Positions 1 to 10,292 of a stretch of 64,000 nt of DNA are shown piece by piece. Source of the stretch: Haloechinothrix alba (GTDB taxonomy: Bacteria; Actinomycetota; Actinomycetes; Mycobacteriales; Pseudonocardiaceae); the NCBI RefSeq assembly GCF_900188115.1, contig NZ_FZNW01000003.1, positions 124,001-188,000 of the forward strand, in the 5' to 3' direction. The position numbers were made by a program, and so were the translations under genes. How positions within the stretch are numbered: position 1 is the stretch's first letter; the number at the start of each line of letters is the position of its first letter. The notes beneath the pieces were generated by a model, which ran no database searches, was not told the DNA's origin, and saw nothing but the letters and a program-made list of their open reading frames with translations.

Positions 1-575
1 ACGTGCCTGCGTTCCGCCCTGGTACCGCGTTCAAGGAAGTCGTCAGCGGCAAGCGCAAGTTGCCGCGTGCGAGCACTCAGCGGTCGTCGTCGGCCACCAA
101 GACGGCAGCCGCTCGTTCCTCGGCGACCCGTGCGCCGGCATCGCCGGGAACCAGCACGCGCCCGACCGCCAAGCGTGCTACGGCCGCCGGTGGCACGGCC
201 GCCAAGACGACGGCCAGGTCGGGTCAGAAGGCCGCCGCGACGAAGAGCACGGCGAAGGGTGCGGCACAGACCGCGTCCAAGACCGGGACGAAGTCGAGCA
301 CCGCCAAGTCGAGCACCGCCAAGGCAAGCACGACGAAGGCGAGCACCGCGAAGGCGACTACCGGGAAGGCGTCCGGCACGACGGGGAAGAAGAGCTCGAC
401 GACGACGGCGGCCAAGGGGCAGTCGAAGTCGGCTCCGAAGGCGACGAGCAAGACGGCGTCCAAGTCGACGGCATCGTCGACGAATGCGTCGCCGAAGTCG
501 ACCGCGAAGAGCTCGACCAAGACGGCGACGAAGCAGTCGGCGGCGAAGCGGACGACGACCACGCGGAAGAAGTAG
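1..575 (+). CDS. hupB: HU-family nucleoid protein with Lys/Ala-rich tail (5' end outside window)
   Basis: Partial gene; reading starts in frame at base 3 inside the coding sequence. The first residues (PAFRPGTAFKEVVSGKRKLP) match the end of the DNA-binding HU fold, where the beta-arm and last helix close. About 165 residues follow that are almost only Lys, Ala, Ser, Thr and Arg, with short degenerate AKSST/AKAST units. This is the histone H1-like tail known from actinobacterial HupB, which binds and compacts DNA. The stop is TAG at 573-575 and a strong hairpin lies downstream. The tail is low complexity, so its length probably varies between strains. Confidence 0.93.
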   Translation, partial: VPAFRPGTAFKEVVSGKRKLPRASTQRSSSATKTAAARSSATRAPASPGTSTRPTAKRATAAGGTAAKTTARSGQKAAATKSTAKGAAQTASKTGTKSSTAKSSTAKASTTKASTAKATTGKASGTTGKKSSTTTAAKGQSKSAPKATSKTASKSTASSTNASPKSTAKSSTKTATKQSAAKRTTTTRKK

Positions 576-721
576 CACGAGCGTTCCCGCGGGGCGTGTG
601 CCGGTCGAGTCGTGACCGTTGCCGCCCGGGAGGCGAAGGCCCCGACGCCGGTCGTGCGTTCTCGACGTCGCACGAGCCTCGGGAACGTCGGCTGGGGCTG
701 ATCGCGCAGGAGACGGGAAGA

Positions 722-755
722 CCCCGCTGTGGCGGGCCGGGATGCCACAGCGGGG
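722..755. terminator. Bidirectional hairpin between hupB and mutT1
   Basis: A perfect 12-bp stem (CCCCGCTGTGGC at 722-733, GCCACAGCGGGG at 744-755) with a 10-nt loop lies between the convergent hupB and mutT1 genes. There is no long T tract, as is usual in high-GC actinobacteria. Its place between convergent stops fits shared transcription termination. Confidence 0.75.
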
Positions 756-794
756 CTGTTCGCGGGAGCGAGTTCTGCCTCGTTCCGGTCGTCG

Positions 795-1742
795 TCAGCG
801 ATCCGGTGCCGGTAGCGGGTTCGGCAGGTGGTGCGCGGAGCGCAGCATCGGTCCCGAACCGTCCGGATGTGGGGTGAACGTCAGCACCCACAACGATCCC
901 TTCTTGGTAGGCGTGCTCCGCAGCGTGTGGCCGTCACGCGCTGCGAGCGTGCTCACCAGGTCCGGAATGACGCCACCCTGGCTGCACACCAGTGGCGTAC
1001 CACCACCGCTGACCAGTTCGAGCAGGCGCTGCATCCCCTTGTCGGGGTCCTGCGTGTAACCTTCCTCGGACAGCAGCGGTTCGTGGACGACCTCGCACCC
1101 GATGTCGTCCGCGATACGGTGCACAGTCTGTACGCAGCGCAGGCGGGGCGCGGAATGGACACGGTCCGGGCCGAACAGCGGTAGCAGCTCCGCCAGCGCC
1201 TCGGCCTGGCGCAGGCCCGCGTTGGACAGCGGTCTGAGATCGTCGTCGCCGTCCCAGTTCTCCTTCTTGCCTGCCTTGGCATGCCGGACGAGCAGCAGGG
1301 TCGCTGAGCCGGCCGGGATCGAGGTGAACTCGTCGAGGACGCCGATCTCGGTGGAGTAGCTCAGCACGCGCCGCGCCTCGGCGACCTCCATCCAGCGCAG
1401 CTCGTCTACTTCGGAGCTGGGGACGAAGGTACCCCCTGTCGCTCTCGCGCTGTAGTAGTTCACCGACTTCGGGACCGTACCCTCGCCGTCTTCTGCCGGG
1501 ATCGTGTATCCCACCGTCGTCAGGAAGCGTTCGAGGACGCAGGACCGGCCGGTCTCCTCGGCCACCTCGCGCACCGCCGCCGCCGGACTGGTCTCGTGCC
1601 GGTCGATCTTTCCTTTCGGCAGGGACCAGTCGTCATAACGCGGGCGATGCACGACCGCGATCTCGGTGCGGTCGTGCTGATCCCGTCGCCAAACGACGGC
1701 ACCTGCGGCGCGAGTCGTGAGCTGTCTCTCGGGTGAACCCAC
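795..1742 (-). CDS. mutT1: MutT1-type Nudix hydrolase with C-terminal histidine phosphatase domain
   Basis: 315 residues in two domains. The Nudix domain (about 10-140) has the box starting G44 and ending REVAEETG (58-65), which binds Mg2+ for pyrophosphate hydrolysis. The second domain (about 148-300) is a histidine phosphatase with the RHA motif at 153-155. The mycobacterial counterpart (Rv2985) degrades 8-oxo-dGTP, 8-oxo-GTP and diadenosine polyphosphates, so a role in sanitising the nucleotide pool is expected. The GTG start is preceded by GAAGG. It lies 86 nt downstream of ppk on the same strand and is probably cotranscribed with it, in the order seen in mycobacteria. Confidence 0.9.
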   Translation of the reverse strand: MGSPERQLTTRAAGAVVWRRDQHDRTEIAVVHRPRYDDWSLPKGKIDRHETSPAAAVREVAEETGRSCVLERFLTTVGYTIPAEDGEGTVPKSVNYYSARATGGTFVPSSEVDELRWMEVAEARRVLSYSTEIGVLDEFTSIPAGSATLLLVRHAKAGKKENWDGDDDLRPLSNAGLRQAEALAELLPLFGPDRVHSAPRLRCVQTVHRIADDIGCEVVHEPLLSEEGYTQDPDKGMQRLLELVSGGGTPLVCSQGGVIPDLVSTLAARDGHTLRSTPTKKGSLWVLTFTPHPDGSGPMLRSAHHLPNPLPAPDR

Positions 1743-1828
1743 CTTCTATCCTTCCCGCGGTCCGAATGACCCGTGCACTCGTTCATCGGTCGGGTTGTAC
1801 TACGACATCCGGTTGCCCGGCCATCGCT

Positions 1829-4159
1829 TCAGCCCATCGCCTTGTGCTTGTTCAGCAGCTCTGTCTGGTGGTCGCGAACCTGCGAACCGGATGACGGTGA
1901 GGGTGTCCATTCCCCGGTGGACGTCAGTACCCAGCATCGCGTCGCCGGGTCGAGTGCGGAGTCGAGTATCTCGTCGAGCTGTTCGGTCAGCTTGGCGTCG
2001 ATCACGTTGACGAGAACTTCGATACGGCGGTCGAGATTCCGGTGCATCATGTCGGCACTGCCGATCCAGTACTGGCCGGCGCCTGCGAAGTGGAAGATCC
2101 GGGAGTGCTCGAGGAACCGGCCGAGCAACGAGCGGATGTGGATGTTCTCGCTCAGTCCTGGCACTCCTGGCTTGAGCGCGCAGATGCCGCGTACGACGAC
2201 GTCGACGTCGACACCTGCCTGGGAGGCCTCGTAGAGGCCGTCGATGATCTGCTCGTCCACCAGCGCGTTCACCTTGAGCCGGATACCGGCCGAAAGGCCC
2301 TGCCTGGCACGTTCGGTCTCGCCCCTGATACAGCCGAGGACGCCGCGCCGGATGCCGTGCGGTGAGGTGAGGATGTTGCGGTACTGGCCCTGTTGCGCGT
2401 ACCCGGTCAGGACGTTGAACAGGTCGGTGAGGTCGGCTCCGACGCCGTCGTCGGCGGTGAGCAGGCCGAGATCCTCGTACAGGCGAGCTGTCTTGGGGTT
2501 GTAGTTGCCTGTGCCGATATGGCAGTACCGGCGGATGCGCGAGCCCTCCTGGCGAACCACGAGGGAGACCTTGCAGTGCGTTTTCAGCCCGACCAGGCCG
2601 TACACCACATGCACGCCCGCGCGTTCGAGGGTCCGTGCCCACGAGATGTTGGCTTGCTCGTCGAAGCGCGCCTTGATCTCGACGAGGGCGACGACCTGCT
2701 TACCCGCCTCGGCGGCGTTGATGAGGGCGTCGACGATCGGCGAGTCACCGGACGTGCGGTACAGCGTCTGCTTGATAGCCAGCACGCCCGGGTCGCTCGC
2801 GGCCTGCTCGATGAACCGTTGGACGCTGGTCGAGAAGGCGTCGTACGGGTGGTTGACGAGGATGTCGCCCTCGCGCAGGGTGGCGAAGACGCTCTTCGGC
2901 GTCTCCCGCTCGGCGAACGCGGGGTGGGTGGCCGGAACGAACGGCGGGAACTTCAGCTCCTTGCGGTCGAGCGCGGTGAGCTGTTCGAGACAGGTCATGT
3001 CGATCAGCCCCGGCACGGCGACGACGTCGTAGGGGTCGACCTCGAGCTCGCGCAGCAACAGCTCGAGCATGTGCTCGCTCATGTCCTTCTCGACCTCGAG
3101 CCGTACGGGACGGCCGAACCGGCGCTGGGCGAGCTCGCGTTCCAGAGCTTGCAGCAGGTCCTCGTCCCGGTCCTCCTCGACCTCGAAGTCGGCGTTGCGG
3201 GTCACGCGGAAGACGTGGTGTTCGATGACCTCCATACCGGTGAAGAGCTCGGAGAGATGCGCAGCGATCAGCTCCTCGAGGGGCAGGTAGGTCGTTCCGG
3301 GCTCGTCGTCGCCTTCCTCGACGCGGATCAACCGCAGGACGTTGTTCGGGATCTTGACCCTGGCGAAGCGTTCCGTGCCTGCTTCGGGGTCGCGCACGGT
3401 CACTGCGAGATTGAGTGACAGGCCGGAGATGTAGGGGAACGGGTGCGCCGGGTCCACCGCGAGCGGGGTCAGCACCGGGAAGATGTGGTCGTTGAAGTAG
3501 CTCGACAGCCGGGCGCGTTCGGTGTCGTCGAGCTCGTGCCAGCGGACCATCCGGATACCGACCTCCTCGAGAGCGGGTCGGAGTTGGTCCTCGAACACCG
3601 ATGTCTGGCGGGAGACCAGGTCCTGGTTGCGCTTCGCGATGTAGGCGAGTTGCTCGCGAGGGGAGAGACCGTCCGCGCTGCGCACGCCCAGACCCATCTC
3701 GTGCCTGCGCTTGAGGCCCGCGACGCGGACCATGTAGAACTCATCCAGGTTGGAAGCGAAGATGGCGAGGTACTTCGCGCGTTCCAGCAGTGGCTGTGAC
3801 TCGTCCTCGGCGAGGGCGAGTACGCGCGCGTTGAAGTCCTGCCACGACAGTTCCCGGTTGAGGTAACGGTCCTCCGGTAACGAGTCGAGCAGCTCGCCGG
3901 GCCCGGCGGGCGTCACGGCCGGTGGGGCCGAGGGGACCGAGTGGATGTCACCGGTGTACGGGACGGCATCGGCCCCCGGCTCCGCTGCCGCGGCTGTCTC
4001 GGGGCCCGGTTGGTGACCATCGACCTGCTCGGCGCTGTAGCCGGCCGGACCGTGCTCGCGCCGCTGCTCGGCCACCGGTTCCGCGGGTTCGCCCGCGCCG
4101 CTGTCTCCCGGCGCGGCCTCGCCGTTGTGTACCTGTGTACGGTCCTCACTGCTACCCAC
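1829..4159 (-). CDS. ppk1: Polyphosphate kinase 1
   Basis: Reversible transfer of the gamma-phosphate of ATP to inorganic polyphosphate. From the GTG at 4159 the protein has 776 residues, near the usual PPK1 length of 690-750 with a longer acidic N-terminus. The core begins at the [20 protein letters not shown] region. The two histidines of the phosphorylated active site are seen in GLKTHCK (His about 528) and [12 protein letters not shown] (His about 546), and the [19 protein letters not shown] segment is typical. The open frame extends upstream to 4333, but those residues are Arg/Pro/Ala-rich and unlike the family, so I prefer GTG 4159 although its ribosome site is weak. Divergent from plsC; mutT1 follows. 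Confidence 0.95.
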   Translation of the reverse strand: MGSSEDRTQVHNGEAAPGDSGAGEPAEPVAEQRREHGPAGYSAEQVDGHQPGPETAAAAEPGADAVPYTGDIHSVPSAPPAVTPAGPGELLDSLPEDRYLNRELSWQDFNARVLALAEDESQPLLERAKYLAIFASNLDEFYMVRVAGLKRRHEMGLGVRSADGLSPREQLAYIAKRNQDLVSRQTSVFEDQLRPALEEVGIRMVRWHELDDTERARLSSYFNDHIFPVLTPLAVDPAHPFPYISGLSLNLAVTVRDPEAGTERFARVKIPNNVLRLIRVEEGDDEPGTTYLPLEELIAAHLSELFTGMEVIEHHVFRVTRNADFEVEEDRDEDLLQALERELAQRRFGRPVRLEVEKDMSEHMLELLLRELEVDPYDVVAVPGLIDMTCLEQLTALDRKELKFPPFVPATHPAFAERETPKSVFATLREGDILVNHPYDAFSTSVQRFIEQAASDPGVLAIKQTLYRTSGDSPIVDALINAAEAGKQVVALVEIKARFDEQANISWARTLERAGVHVVYGLVGLKTHCKVSLVVRQEGSRIRRYCHIGTGNYNPKTARLYEDLGLLTADDGVGADLTDLFNVLTGYAQQGQYRNILTSPHGIRRGVLGCIRGETERARQGLSAGIRLKVNALVDEQIIDGLYEASQAGVDVDVVVRGICALKPGVPGLSENIHIRSLLGRFLEHSRIFHFAGAGQYWIGSADMMHRNLDRRIEVLVNVIDAKLTEQLDEILDSALDPATRCWVLTSTGEWTPSPSSGSQVRDHQTELLNKHKAMG

Positions 4160-4407
4160 GACCCCAATTGTTCCGCACCAGAGCGCGGTGGGCACATCCC
4201 GTGCCGTGTGACGGTGCCCGTACGAGGGCCGCGGCGGGAGACGGGCGTGGCGTGCCTCGATCCGAGCCGCGGGATTCACCCGCGGCTCAGCGGTCAGGGA
4301 GGACAATGCAAACTTGACGGGAGCGGGTCGCAACTGCCCGGGCAGTGGTGCGGCCGTGGCAGGTCCGGTCCGTCCTGCGGACCGAGAGGCAGAAACGAGG
4401 CAGTCAG

Positions 4408-5118
4408 TTGGCCAGGCGAGAGAAGGGCGGGTTCTGGGTCGCCTTCACGGCGATGCTGTTCTACCCGTTGAGCGCGGTGGCGGCACGCGAGTACCGCAGG
4501 GCGGACCGGGTTCCGCGGCACGGTGCCGCGCTGTTGGTGCTCAACCACGTTTCGCACTTCGACCCCGTGACGGACGCGGTCTTCGTGCACCGGCAGCGGC
4601 GGGTGCCCCGATTCATGGCGAAGGCCAGCCTGTTCCGTACCCCGTTGCTCGGCCGGATTCTCCGTGGCTCGGCCGGGATACCCGTCTACCGCGGTACCAC
4701 GGGGGCAGGTGACGCGCTGCGTGAAGCGCATCGCACGTTGCGCGAGGGAAAGGTCGTCGTGATCTATCCCGAGGGCACGATCAGCAGGGATCCGCACGGA
4801 TGGCCCAAGCACGCGTTCCCGGGAGTGGCGCGGCTGGCGTTGCACAACGACGTACCGGTGATACCGATCGCGCGATGGGGAACCAACCTCGTGCTCGACG
4901 GCTACGCGAAGCGGTTCCGCCCGTTCCCGCGTAAGAAGGTGACATACAACGTGGGTAACCCTGTGGACCTGTCCGGTTATCGTGAGTTGGAAGCCAGTAC
5001 GGCGACGTTGCGCGAGGTCACAGATCTGCTGATGTCGGAGGTCACCACATTGCTCGCGGAGATTCGTGGTGAGGAGCCTCCGGCGAAGGAGGAGTCAGCA
5101 CAGGTGGACGATGCCTGA
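4408..5118 (+). CDS. plsC: 1-acyl-sn-glycerol-3-phosphate acyltransferase-like protein
   Basis: About 236 residues of the PlsC/LPLAT family, which adds a second acyl chain to lysophosphatidate at the inner membrane. The catalytic NHVSHFD motif (HX4D) is near residues 47-52 and the YPEGT substrate-binding motif near 122. A hydrophobic N-terminal stretch ([17 protein letters not shown]) could be a membrane contact. A GTG at 4345 would add 21 residues, but TTG 4408 has ACGAGG 7 nt upstream and starts where homology plausibly begins. The stop overlaps the gpsA start, so the two phospholipid genes are translationally coupled. A second plsC lies at 49577. The exact acyl acceptor cannot be told from sequence. 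Confidence 0.85.
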   Translation: MARREKGGFWVAFTAMLFYPLSAVAAREYRRADRVPRHGAALLVLNHVSHFDPVTDAVFVHRQRRVPRFMAKASLFRTPLLGRILRGSAGIPVYRGTTGAGDALREAHRTLREGKVVVIYPEGTISRDPHGWPKHAFPGVARLALHNDVPVIPIARWGTNLVLDGYAKRFRPFPRKKVTYNVGNPVDLSGYRELEASTATLREVTDLLMSEVTTLLAEIRGEEPPAKEESAQVDDA

Positions 5119-6145
5119 GTTGCCGACGAACGAAACGGTTCCGCAACGGATCACGGTGCTCGGCGCGGGCTCGTGGGGGACGAGTTTCGCCAAGGTGCTT
5201 GCCGACGCCGGCCGCGACGTGACCATGTGGGCTCGCCGCGCGGAGCTGGCCGAGGAGATCGCCGAGCGCGGCAGCAACGAACGGTACCTCCCTGGGGTGC
5301 GCCTGCCCGACAGCCTGCACGCCACGAGCGACGCCACGCGGGCGCTGGACGGCGCGGATGCGGTGGTTCTCGCCGTGCCGAGCCAGACTCTGCGGGCGAA
5401 CCTGTCCGGCTGGCTGGAGCTCCTTCCGGACAGCGGGCCGTTGGTCAGCCTGGCCAAGGGGGTCGAGCTGGGCACGCTCAAGCGGATGAGCGAGGTGATC
5501 GTCGAGGTCACCGGTGTCGATGAGCGGCGTGTCGTGGTCGTGGCCGGCCCCAACCTGGCTCGCGAGATCGCCAGGGAGCAGCCATCGGCAGCCGTGCTGG
5601 CCTGCACCGATCACGAGCGGGCCGTGTCGATCCAGCGGGCCAGCTTCAACGAGTACTTCCGGCCGTACACCCACACCGACGTCATCGGCTGCGAGCTGGG
5701 CGGGTCCTGCAAGAACGTCATCGCGATGGCCTGCGGCGTCGCGGCCGGCCTCGGATACGGCACGAACACGATGGCCACGCTGATCACGCGTGGACTCGCC
5801 GAGATCGCGCGGTTGGGTGCCAAGCTCGGCGCGGACCCGTTGACGTTCTCCGGTCTCGCCGGGGTCGGCGACCTCGTGGCGACGTGCTCCTCCCCGCTGT
5901 CGCGGAACCGCACGTTCGGCGAACGGCTCGGCAAGGGGGAGTCCCTGGATCAGGCACAGCAAGCCACCGGTGGCCAGGTTGCCGAAGGCGTGAAGTCCTG
6001 CTCGTCGATCAGGGAGCTGGCCAACGAGCAAGGCGTGGACATGCCGCTGACCGACGCGATGCACCGGCTCTGCCACGACGGGCGCAGCCCTCGTCAGGTC
6101 GGCGCCGAGCTGCTCGGTCGCGCCAAGAAGCCGGAGTGGGACTGA
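5111..6145 (+). CDS. gpsA: NAD(P)-dependent glycerol-3-phosphate dehydrogenase
   Basis: Reduces dihydroxyacetone phosphate to sn-glycerol 3-phosphate for phospholipid synthesis. 344 residues, normal for GpsA. The Rossmann motif GAGSWG is at residues 18-23, AGPNLA near 146-150 and the catalytic lysine in GGSCKNVIA at 201; the [12 protein letters not shown] segment is characteristic. ATG 5111 was chosen because it overlaps the plsC stop (5116-5118) and because the upstream in-frame residues are Arg-rich and foreign to the family. It sits in the conserved ppk-gpsA-ddl neighbourhood. Confidence 0.95.
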   Translation: MPELPTNETVPQRITVLGAGSWGTSFAKVLADAGRDVTMWARRAELAEEIAERGSNERYLPGVRLPDSLHATSDATRALDGADAVVLAVPSQTLRANLSGWLELLPDSGPLVSLAKGVELGTLKRMSEVIVEVTGVDERRVVVVAGPNLAREIAREQPSAAVLACTDHERAVSIQRASFNEYFRPYTHTDVIGCELGGSCKNVIAMACGVAAGLGYGTNTMATLITRGLAEIARLGAKLGADPLTFSGLAGVGDLVATCSSPLSRNRTFGERLGKGESLDQAQQATGGQVAEGVKSCSSIRELANEQGVDMPLTDAMHRLCHDGRSPRQVGAELLGRAKKPEWD

Positions 6146-6431
6146 GGTACGCGGCAGGGGCCCGGTGCGTGCGAGGTGTCCGCGATGTGGGATCGGCAAC
6201 TCGGCGGGCCGTCCCGCTTGACGCTGCCGGGCAGGCCTGCGATGCTCCGGAATCGTGTACGAGCGTTTCCCGAACCACAGCGGTCCCGTCTTCCTGCGAC
6301 GTGTCGCTAGCGCTCTGTGTCTCTGTCCTTGATCACGGCCAACACACGTCCGTACGTCGTGGCGATGCTCCCGCGGTGATCGTCTCACCAGAGCCGCCTT
6401 CGACTCCCGCCGTAGAACGAGGATCTCTGCT

Positions 6432-6896
6432 GTGTTCGCAGTCCCGGACAATACTGTCGTCGAACCCGGAAGCGGCTCGGCGCCGCGCCACCCCGTCCGC
6501 GTAGCGATGGACTTCGCCGCCGAACGCGAGCGGTGGCGTGACCTTCTCCGTTACGACCCGTCCGAACGCTTTGCCGTGCTGGTCGAGTCCGGAACGGACC
6601 AGGAAGTGTGGCTGATGAGCTGGCTTCCCGGTCAGGGCACGGACATCCACGACCACGGCGACACCAGCGGCGCGTTCACCGTCGTCAACGGCCGGCTGAC
6701 CGAGGTCGTCGCGCGCAGGCGGCTCACCGACGAACTGGACGTGGACGGCGTGCACACGCACGTGCTCGACGCGGGCCAGTCCCGGGTGTTCGGGCCCGGT
6801 TACGCGCACCGGATGCGTAATGACGGTCCCGACCCGGCCGTGAGTATTCACGTCTACCGCTACGGTTCGCGTACCGTCCGCTCGCTGCGGGACTGA
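6432..6896 (+). CDS. Cysteine dioxygenase-like cupin protein
   Basis: 154 residues with a single cupin domain of the cysteine dioxygenase type I family, which oxidises thiols such as cysteine to the sulfinic acid with non-haem iron. The expected 3-His iron site is visible: IHDHGDTSGAF (His73, His75) and GYAHRMRN (His126). GTG 6432 has an ACGAGGA ribosome site. It is a lone gene 286 nt after gpsA and shows no operon partner that would confirm the substrate. Related thiol dioxygenases act on 3-mercaptopropionate, so cysteine is likely but not proven. Confidence 0.8.
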   Translation: MFAVPDNTVVEPGSGSAPRHPVRVAMDFAAERERWRDLLRYDPSERFAVLVESGTDQEVWLMSWLPGQGTDIHDHGDTSGAFTVVNGRLTEVVARRRLTDELDVDGVHTHVLDAGQSRVFGPGYAHRMRNDGPDPAVSIHVYRYGSRTVRSLRD

Positions 6897-6915
6897 CCCG
6901 GCACGTGCAGGCGGC

Positions 6916-7575
6916 TCAACCGGGCCGCCGCAGGACGTGCCGAGGAACCGGCACGTCCCCGGCAAGGTCCGTGGCCGGTACAGGGGCGTCGAACTCCCAC
7001 CGCAGGGGCAGTGTGCCCGCCCAGCGCGTGCCGTCGGCGATGTCGTGGTCCTCGTCGCCCGGCCCCTCGTCGCGCACCTTGGCCGAGGCCTCGTCCAGCG
7101 GGACGGCAAGCACGGACACCGAAGCGAGCTCCTTGCGGGTCGTCTCGCGTGCGTAGTCCCAGGACCCCGGCGTGATGTTGTCGGTGATGACCCGCAGGCC
7201 CGCCAGCTTGGCGTCGCGGTCATCGACGACGTGCGCGGTTCCGTGCACGATCGCACTGCGATAGTTGAGCGTGTGATGCACGAGGCTTCGCGCGTAGACG
7301 ATCCCGTCCACGTGCGTCACGGCCACGCACAGCTGCACTCCGGACGCCGCGGCGCGCAGCGAGTGCGCGCCCGTCGAGCCGTGCAGGTAGAGGGTGTCGG
7401 CGTCACGCCCGTAGCAGGTGGGCAAGGTCACAGGTGCACCGTCGCGTACCAGGCTCATGTGGCAGAGGAATCCGGCGTCGAGGATGTCGTACAGCGTCTG
7501 CCTGTCCGTGCGCGCTCGGTGCGCCGTCCGGCCGGGCGTGCTGCGTTCCGTCGGGGACAGCGGCATGTCTGGCAT
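6916..7575 (-). CDS. Pyridoxamine 5'-phosphate oxidase-like FMN-binding split-barrel protein
   Basis: About 219 residues. The segments LYDILDAGFLCHMSL, VTLPTCYGRD, LYLHGSTGAHSLRAA and NYRSAIVHGTAHVV are typical of the split-barrel flavin/F420 family linked to pyridoxamine phosphate oxidases. It reads away from a MocR-type regulator, a pairing known for vitamin B6 enzymes and their PdxR regulators. ATG codons at 7566, 7575 and 7605 are all possible; 7575 is a compromise, and 7605 would lie inside the shared promoter region. It is more distant from PdxH than a true orthologue, so B6 salvage is only inferred from the context. Confidence 0.78.
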   Translation of the reverse strand: MPDMPLSPTERSTPGRTAHRARTDRQTLYDILDAGFLCHMSLVRDGAPVTLPTCYGRDADTLYLHGSTGAHSLRAAASGVQLCVAVTHVDGIVYARSLVHHTLNYRSAIVHGTAHVVDDRDAKLAGLRVITDNITPGSWDYARETTRKELASVSVLAVPLDEASAKVRDEGPGDEDHDIADGTRWAGTLPLRWEFDAPVPATDLAGDVPVPRHVLRRPG

Positions 7576-7602
7576 GTCTGCCACCGTGCGGCACGCACGT
7601 GG

Positions 7603-7692
7603 CATTATTGAATGGCCAGTATCAAACGATATGGGAATGCCACTTTCGTGATCAGCGGGACCGCACCCCGTACGGCCGCGTAAGGAGTCGGG
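7603..7692. promoter_or_regulatory. Divergent promoter region with candidate MocR sites
   Basis: The short region between the divergent PPOX-like and MocR genes is AT-richer than its surroundings. It holds two similar elements in the same direction, AATGGCCA at 7611-7618 and AATGCCAC at 7636-7643, 25 bp apart (start to start). Direct repeats spaced by about two helical turns are usual for MocR/PdxR dimers. This is a candidate operator read by eye. Confidence 0.4.
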
Positions 7693-9066
7693 ATGCCGTT
7701 ACTCGATACCGTGCTCCCTGTCACGCTCGACCGTGCGGCCGGTGTGCCGCTGGCCGTGCAGCTCGCGGACGCGCTGCGGGTCGCTGCGACCACCGGGCAC
7801 CTGCGCAGCGGAGACCGGTTGCCGTCGACCCGGGCGTTGGCCAAGCGCCTCGGCGTGAGCCGTACCGTCACGGCGGCAGCCTACGAGCAGCTGCATGCCG
7901 AAGGATGGATCGCCGGCAGGCACGGGTCGGGAACCTACGTGACGACCACACCGTCACAGGGCGGGACCGACCCGACAGTCCAGAGTGTTGAGTCCGGTGA
8001 GGACGATGAGCTTCTCGAGCTGATCCCCGGAATGCCGTGGGCGGAAGGTATAGATCGTGCGGCGTGGCGCCGCGCCTGGCGCGCCGCTGCGGACACGCCG
8101 CCGTCGCAGTACACCCACCGGGCAGGCATCGCGGGCTACCGCGCGGCTATCGCCGAGCACCTTCTGCGTCACAGGGGGCTGCGTGCCGACACGGCGAGCG
8201 TGCTCGCGACCGCGGGCACGACGAGCGCCCTCGCCGAGCTGGCCGCGAGCGTGTTCCGCGCGGGCGAGGTGGTGGCGGTCGAGGACCCGGGCTACCAGCG
8301 CGCCGTCGAGGCGCTGCGCGCGGCAGGCGTGCGTGTCGTCTGCGTGCCGGTCGATGCGGACGGTATCCGCGTCGAGGACATCCCCCGGCAGGCGAAGGCC
8401 GTGTACTGCTCGCCGGCGCACCAGTACCCGCTGGGGAGTACGATGAGCGCCCCGCGCAGGGTCGCGCTCGTGGAACGGGCCCGTACGGAAGGTTTCCTCG
8501 TGCTCGAGGACGACTACGACGGTGAGCTGCGCTACGACGTGGCGCCGCTTCCGCTGCTCGCCGCGCTCGCCCCGGATGTGGTTGTGCATCTCGGCACGAC
8601 GAGCAAGATCCTGACCCCGACGCTCGGCGCGGGTTGGATGGTCGCACCCTCGCCGGTGTTCTCGGCAGTGCTCGGGCATCGCGAGCGTACCGGCACCCGC
8701 CCGTCCCCTGCCGGGCAGCGTGTGGTCGGCGAGCTCGCCAGGAACGGCGACCTCGGCCGGCACATCAGGCGGGTGCGTAGGGAGCTGGCCGAGCGGCGCA
8801 GGATGCTCACCGCCACGTTGCGGGCGGCCGAGGTCCCCGTGCTCGGCGATGATGCCGGGGCCCACCTGCTCGTGCCGCTGGCGTCGGCGGAGGAGGAGCG
8901 CGAGCGGTTGCAGCGCGCACTCGAACGCGGCGTGCGGCTCGACGGGCTCGCCCGGCACTTCGCAGGCCCGGCCACCACGCACGGTGTCGCGGTCGGCTAC
9001 GCCGGGTGTTCCCGACAGGCCTTGACCGGGGCGCTGGGTACGCTTGTCGAGGTGCTTGCCGGCTGA
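7693..9066 (+). CDS. MocR/PdxR-type regulator (GntR winged helix fused to aminotransferase fold)
   Basis: 457 residues. The N-terminal winged helix (about 15-80) contains [20 protein letters not shown] and the wing GRHGSGTYV. The rest is a fold-type I aminotransferase domain with the pyridoxal phosphate lysine in [12 protein letters not shown] (Lys about 305) and the [12 protein letters not shown] segment. Such proteins sense pyridoxal phosphate and switch vitamin B6 or amino acid genes. The target is probably the divergent PPOX-like gene and its own promoter. The start GTG/ATG region has GGAGTCGGG just upstream. Confidence 0.88.
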   Translation: MPLLDTVLPVTLDRAAGVPLAVQLADALRVAATTGHLRSGDRLPSTRALAKRLGVSRTVTAAAYEQLHAEGWIAGRHGSGTYVTTTPSQGGTDPTVQSVESGEDDELLELIPGMPWAEGIDRAAWRRAWRAAADTPPSQYTHRAGIAGYRAAIAEHLLRHRGLRADTASVLATAGTTSALAELAASVFRAGEVVAVEDPGYQRAVEALRAAGVRVVCVPVDADGIRVEDIPRQAKAVYCSPAHQYPLGSTMSAPRRVALVERARTEGFLVLEDDYDGELRYDVAPLPLLAALAPDVVVHLGTTSKILTPTLGAGWMVAPSPVFSAVLGHRERTGTRPSPAGQRVVGELARNGDLGRHIRRVRRELAERRRMLTATLRAAEVPVLGDDAGAHLLVPLASAEEERERLQRALERGVRLDGLARHFAGPATTHGVAVGYAGCSRQALTGALGTLVEVLAG

Positions 9067-9115
9067 CCCGATGGGGTGGCGAGCATCGCCACGGGTGGGC
9101 GTAAGGTCGCCCACT

Positions 9116-10213
9116 ATGAACGAGCGCAGGACGCGGGTGGCGGTGATCTTCGGCGGGCGCAGTACCGAGCACACGATCTCGTGTGTCTCTGCGGGTAGCG
9201 TGCTGGCGAACCTGGACCGCGAGCGATTCGACGTCGTACCGATCGGTATCACGCCGGAAGGGGGATGGGTGCTCGGCACCGACGACCCGGCGGCGTTGCA
9301 GATCTCGAACAAGCAGTTGCCCAGCGTGGACGGCGGAACCGAGCTGATCCTGCGTGGCGATCCGACACGCAGGGACCTGGTGAGCCTGCCTCCTGGCGGT
9401 GAGGTCGATGTGCTGTCCTCGGTGGACGCGGTGTTCCCGCTGCTGCACGGTGCCTTCGGCGAGGACGGCACGGTTCAGGGGTTGCTGGAGCTGGCCGACC
9501 TGCCCTACGTGGGGGCGGGTGTGTTCGCCAGCGCGGCCGCTATGGACAAGGTGTTCGCGAAGAAGCTCCTCGTGGCCGAGGGTCTGCCGATCGTGGACTA
9601 CGCCGAGGTGTCACGCGGTCGGTCCACTCTGGACAGACACGAATGCGAGCGCCTAGGTCTCCCCGCGTTCGTCAAGCCTGCCCGTGCCGGCTCGTCCATC
9701 GGCATCAGCAAGGTGTCCGGCTGGGAGGAGCTGCCTGCGGCCGTGGAGCTCGCGAGGCAGACGGACCCGAAGGTGCTCGTCGAGTCCGGAGTGTCCGGCA
9801 GGGAGATCGAGTGCGGCGTACTGGAGTTCCCGGACGGGCGGGTGGAGGCGTCGTTGCCTGCGGAGATCCGGGTTCTCGGCGACGACGATGCCGCGTGGTA
9901 CGACTTCGAGACCAAGTACCTCGACGACGGTGCCGAGCTGGACATCCCCGCCAAGCTCGCCGACGACGTCACCGAGCGCCTACGAGCGGTAGCGGTACGC
10001 GCCTTCCGGGCGCTCGACTGCCAGGGCTTGGCGCGTGTGGACTTCTTCGTCGAGGCGAACGGCGAGCTGCGTATCAACGAGATCAACACGATGCCCGGAT
10101 TCACTACCACCTCGGCGTACCCGAAGATGTGGTCGGTGACCGGGTTGGACTACCCGACCCTGCTGTCGACCCTGATCGAGACCGCGCTCGCTCGCGGAAC
10201 CGGGCTGCGCTGA
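9116..10213 (+). CDS. ddl: D-alanine--D-alanine ligase
   Basis: ATP-dependent joining of two D-alanines for the peptidoglycan stem peptide. 365 residues, typical of Ddl. The start ATG 9116 gives [19 protein letters not shown], with the conserved GGRSxEH loop; the upstream in-frame residues have no homology. The ATP-grasp core shows [39 protein letters not shown] and the metal-binding [11 protein letters not shown] region near the C-terminus. It lies apart from the mur cluster at 13165 but supplies MurF's substrate. Its transcript probably ends at the hairpin at 10225-10285. Confidence 0.96.
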   Translation: MNERRTRVAVIFGGRSTEHTISCVSAGSVLANLDRERFDVVPIGITPEGGWVLGTDDPAALQISNKQLPSVDGGTELILRGDPTRRDLVSLPPGGEVDVLSSVDAVFPLLHGAFGEDGTVQGLLELADLPYVGAGVFASAAAMDKVFAKKLLVAEGLPIVDYAEVSRGRSTLDRHECERLGLPAFVKPARAGSSIGISKVSGWEELPAAVELARQTDPKVLVESGVSGREIECGVLEFPDGRVEASLPAEIRVLGDDDAAWYDFETKYLDDGAELDIPAKLADDVTERLRAVAVRAFRALDCQGLARVDFFVEANGELRINEINTMPGFTTTSAYPKMWSVTGLDYPTLLSTLIETALARGTGLR

Positions 10214-10224
10214 CGGTCGCGCGA

Positions 10225-10285
10225 GGGCGAGCCGAGGCGCTCCTCGGGTGCGTGGTGTGTATCGAAGGAGTCCTTCGGCTCGCCC
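10225..10285. terminator. Large stem between convergent ddl and DUF3515 gene
   Basis: GGGCGAGCCGA (10225-10235) pairs perfectly with TCGGCTCGCCC (10275-10285), and flanking GCGCG/GCGC can extend the stem. It fills the 79-nt gap between two convergent stops, as expected for a bidirectional terminator. Confidence 0.6.
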
Positions 10286-10292
10286 CGCGCTG

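Noticed and set aside
4160-4333. N-terminal extension of polyphosphate kinase
   Set aside because: The residues are Arg/Pro/Ala-rich and overlap the divergent plsC promoter region; GTG 4159 fits the family length better.
6218-6246. TTGACG-17-GATGCT as a promoter of the cupin dioxygenase gene
   Set aside because: The -10 match is weak and the site lies about 190 nt before the gene; not enough to report as a feature.
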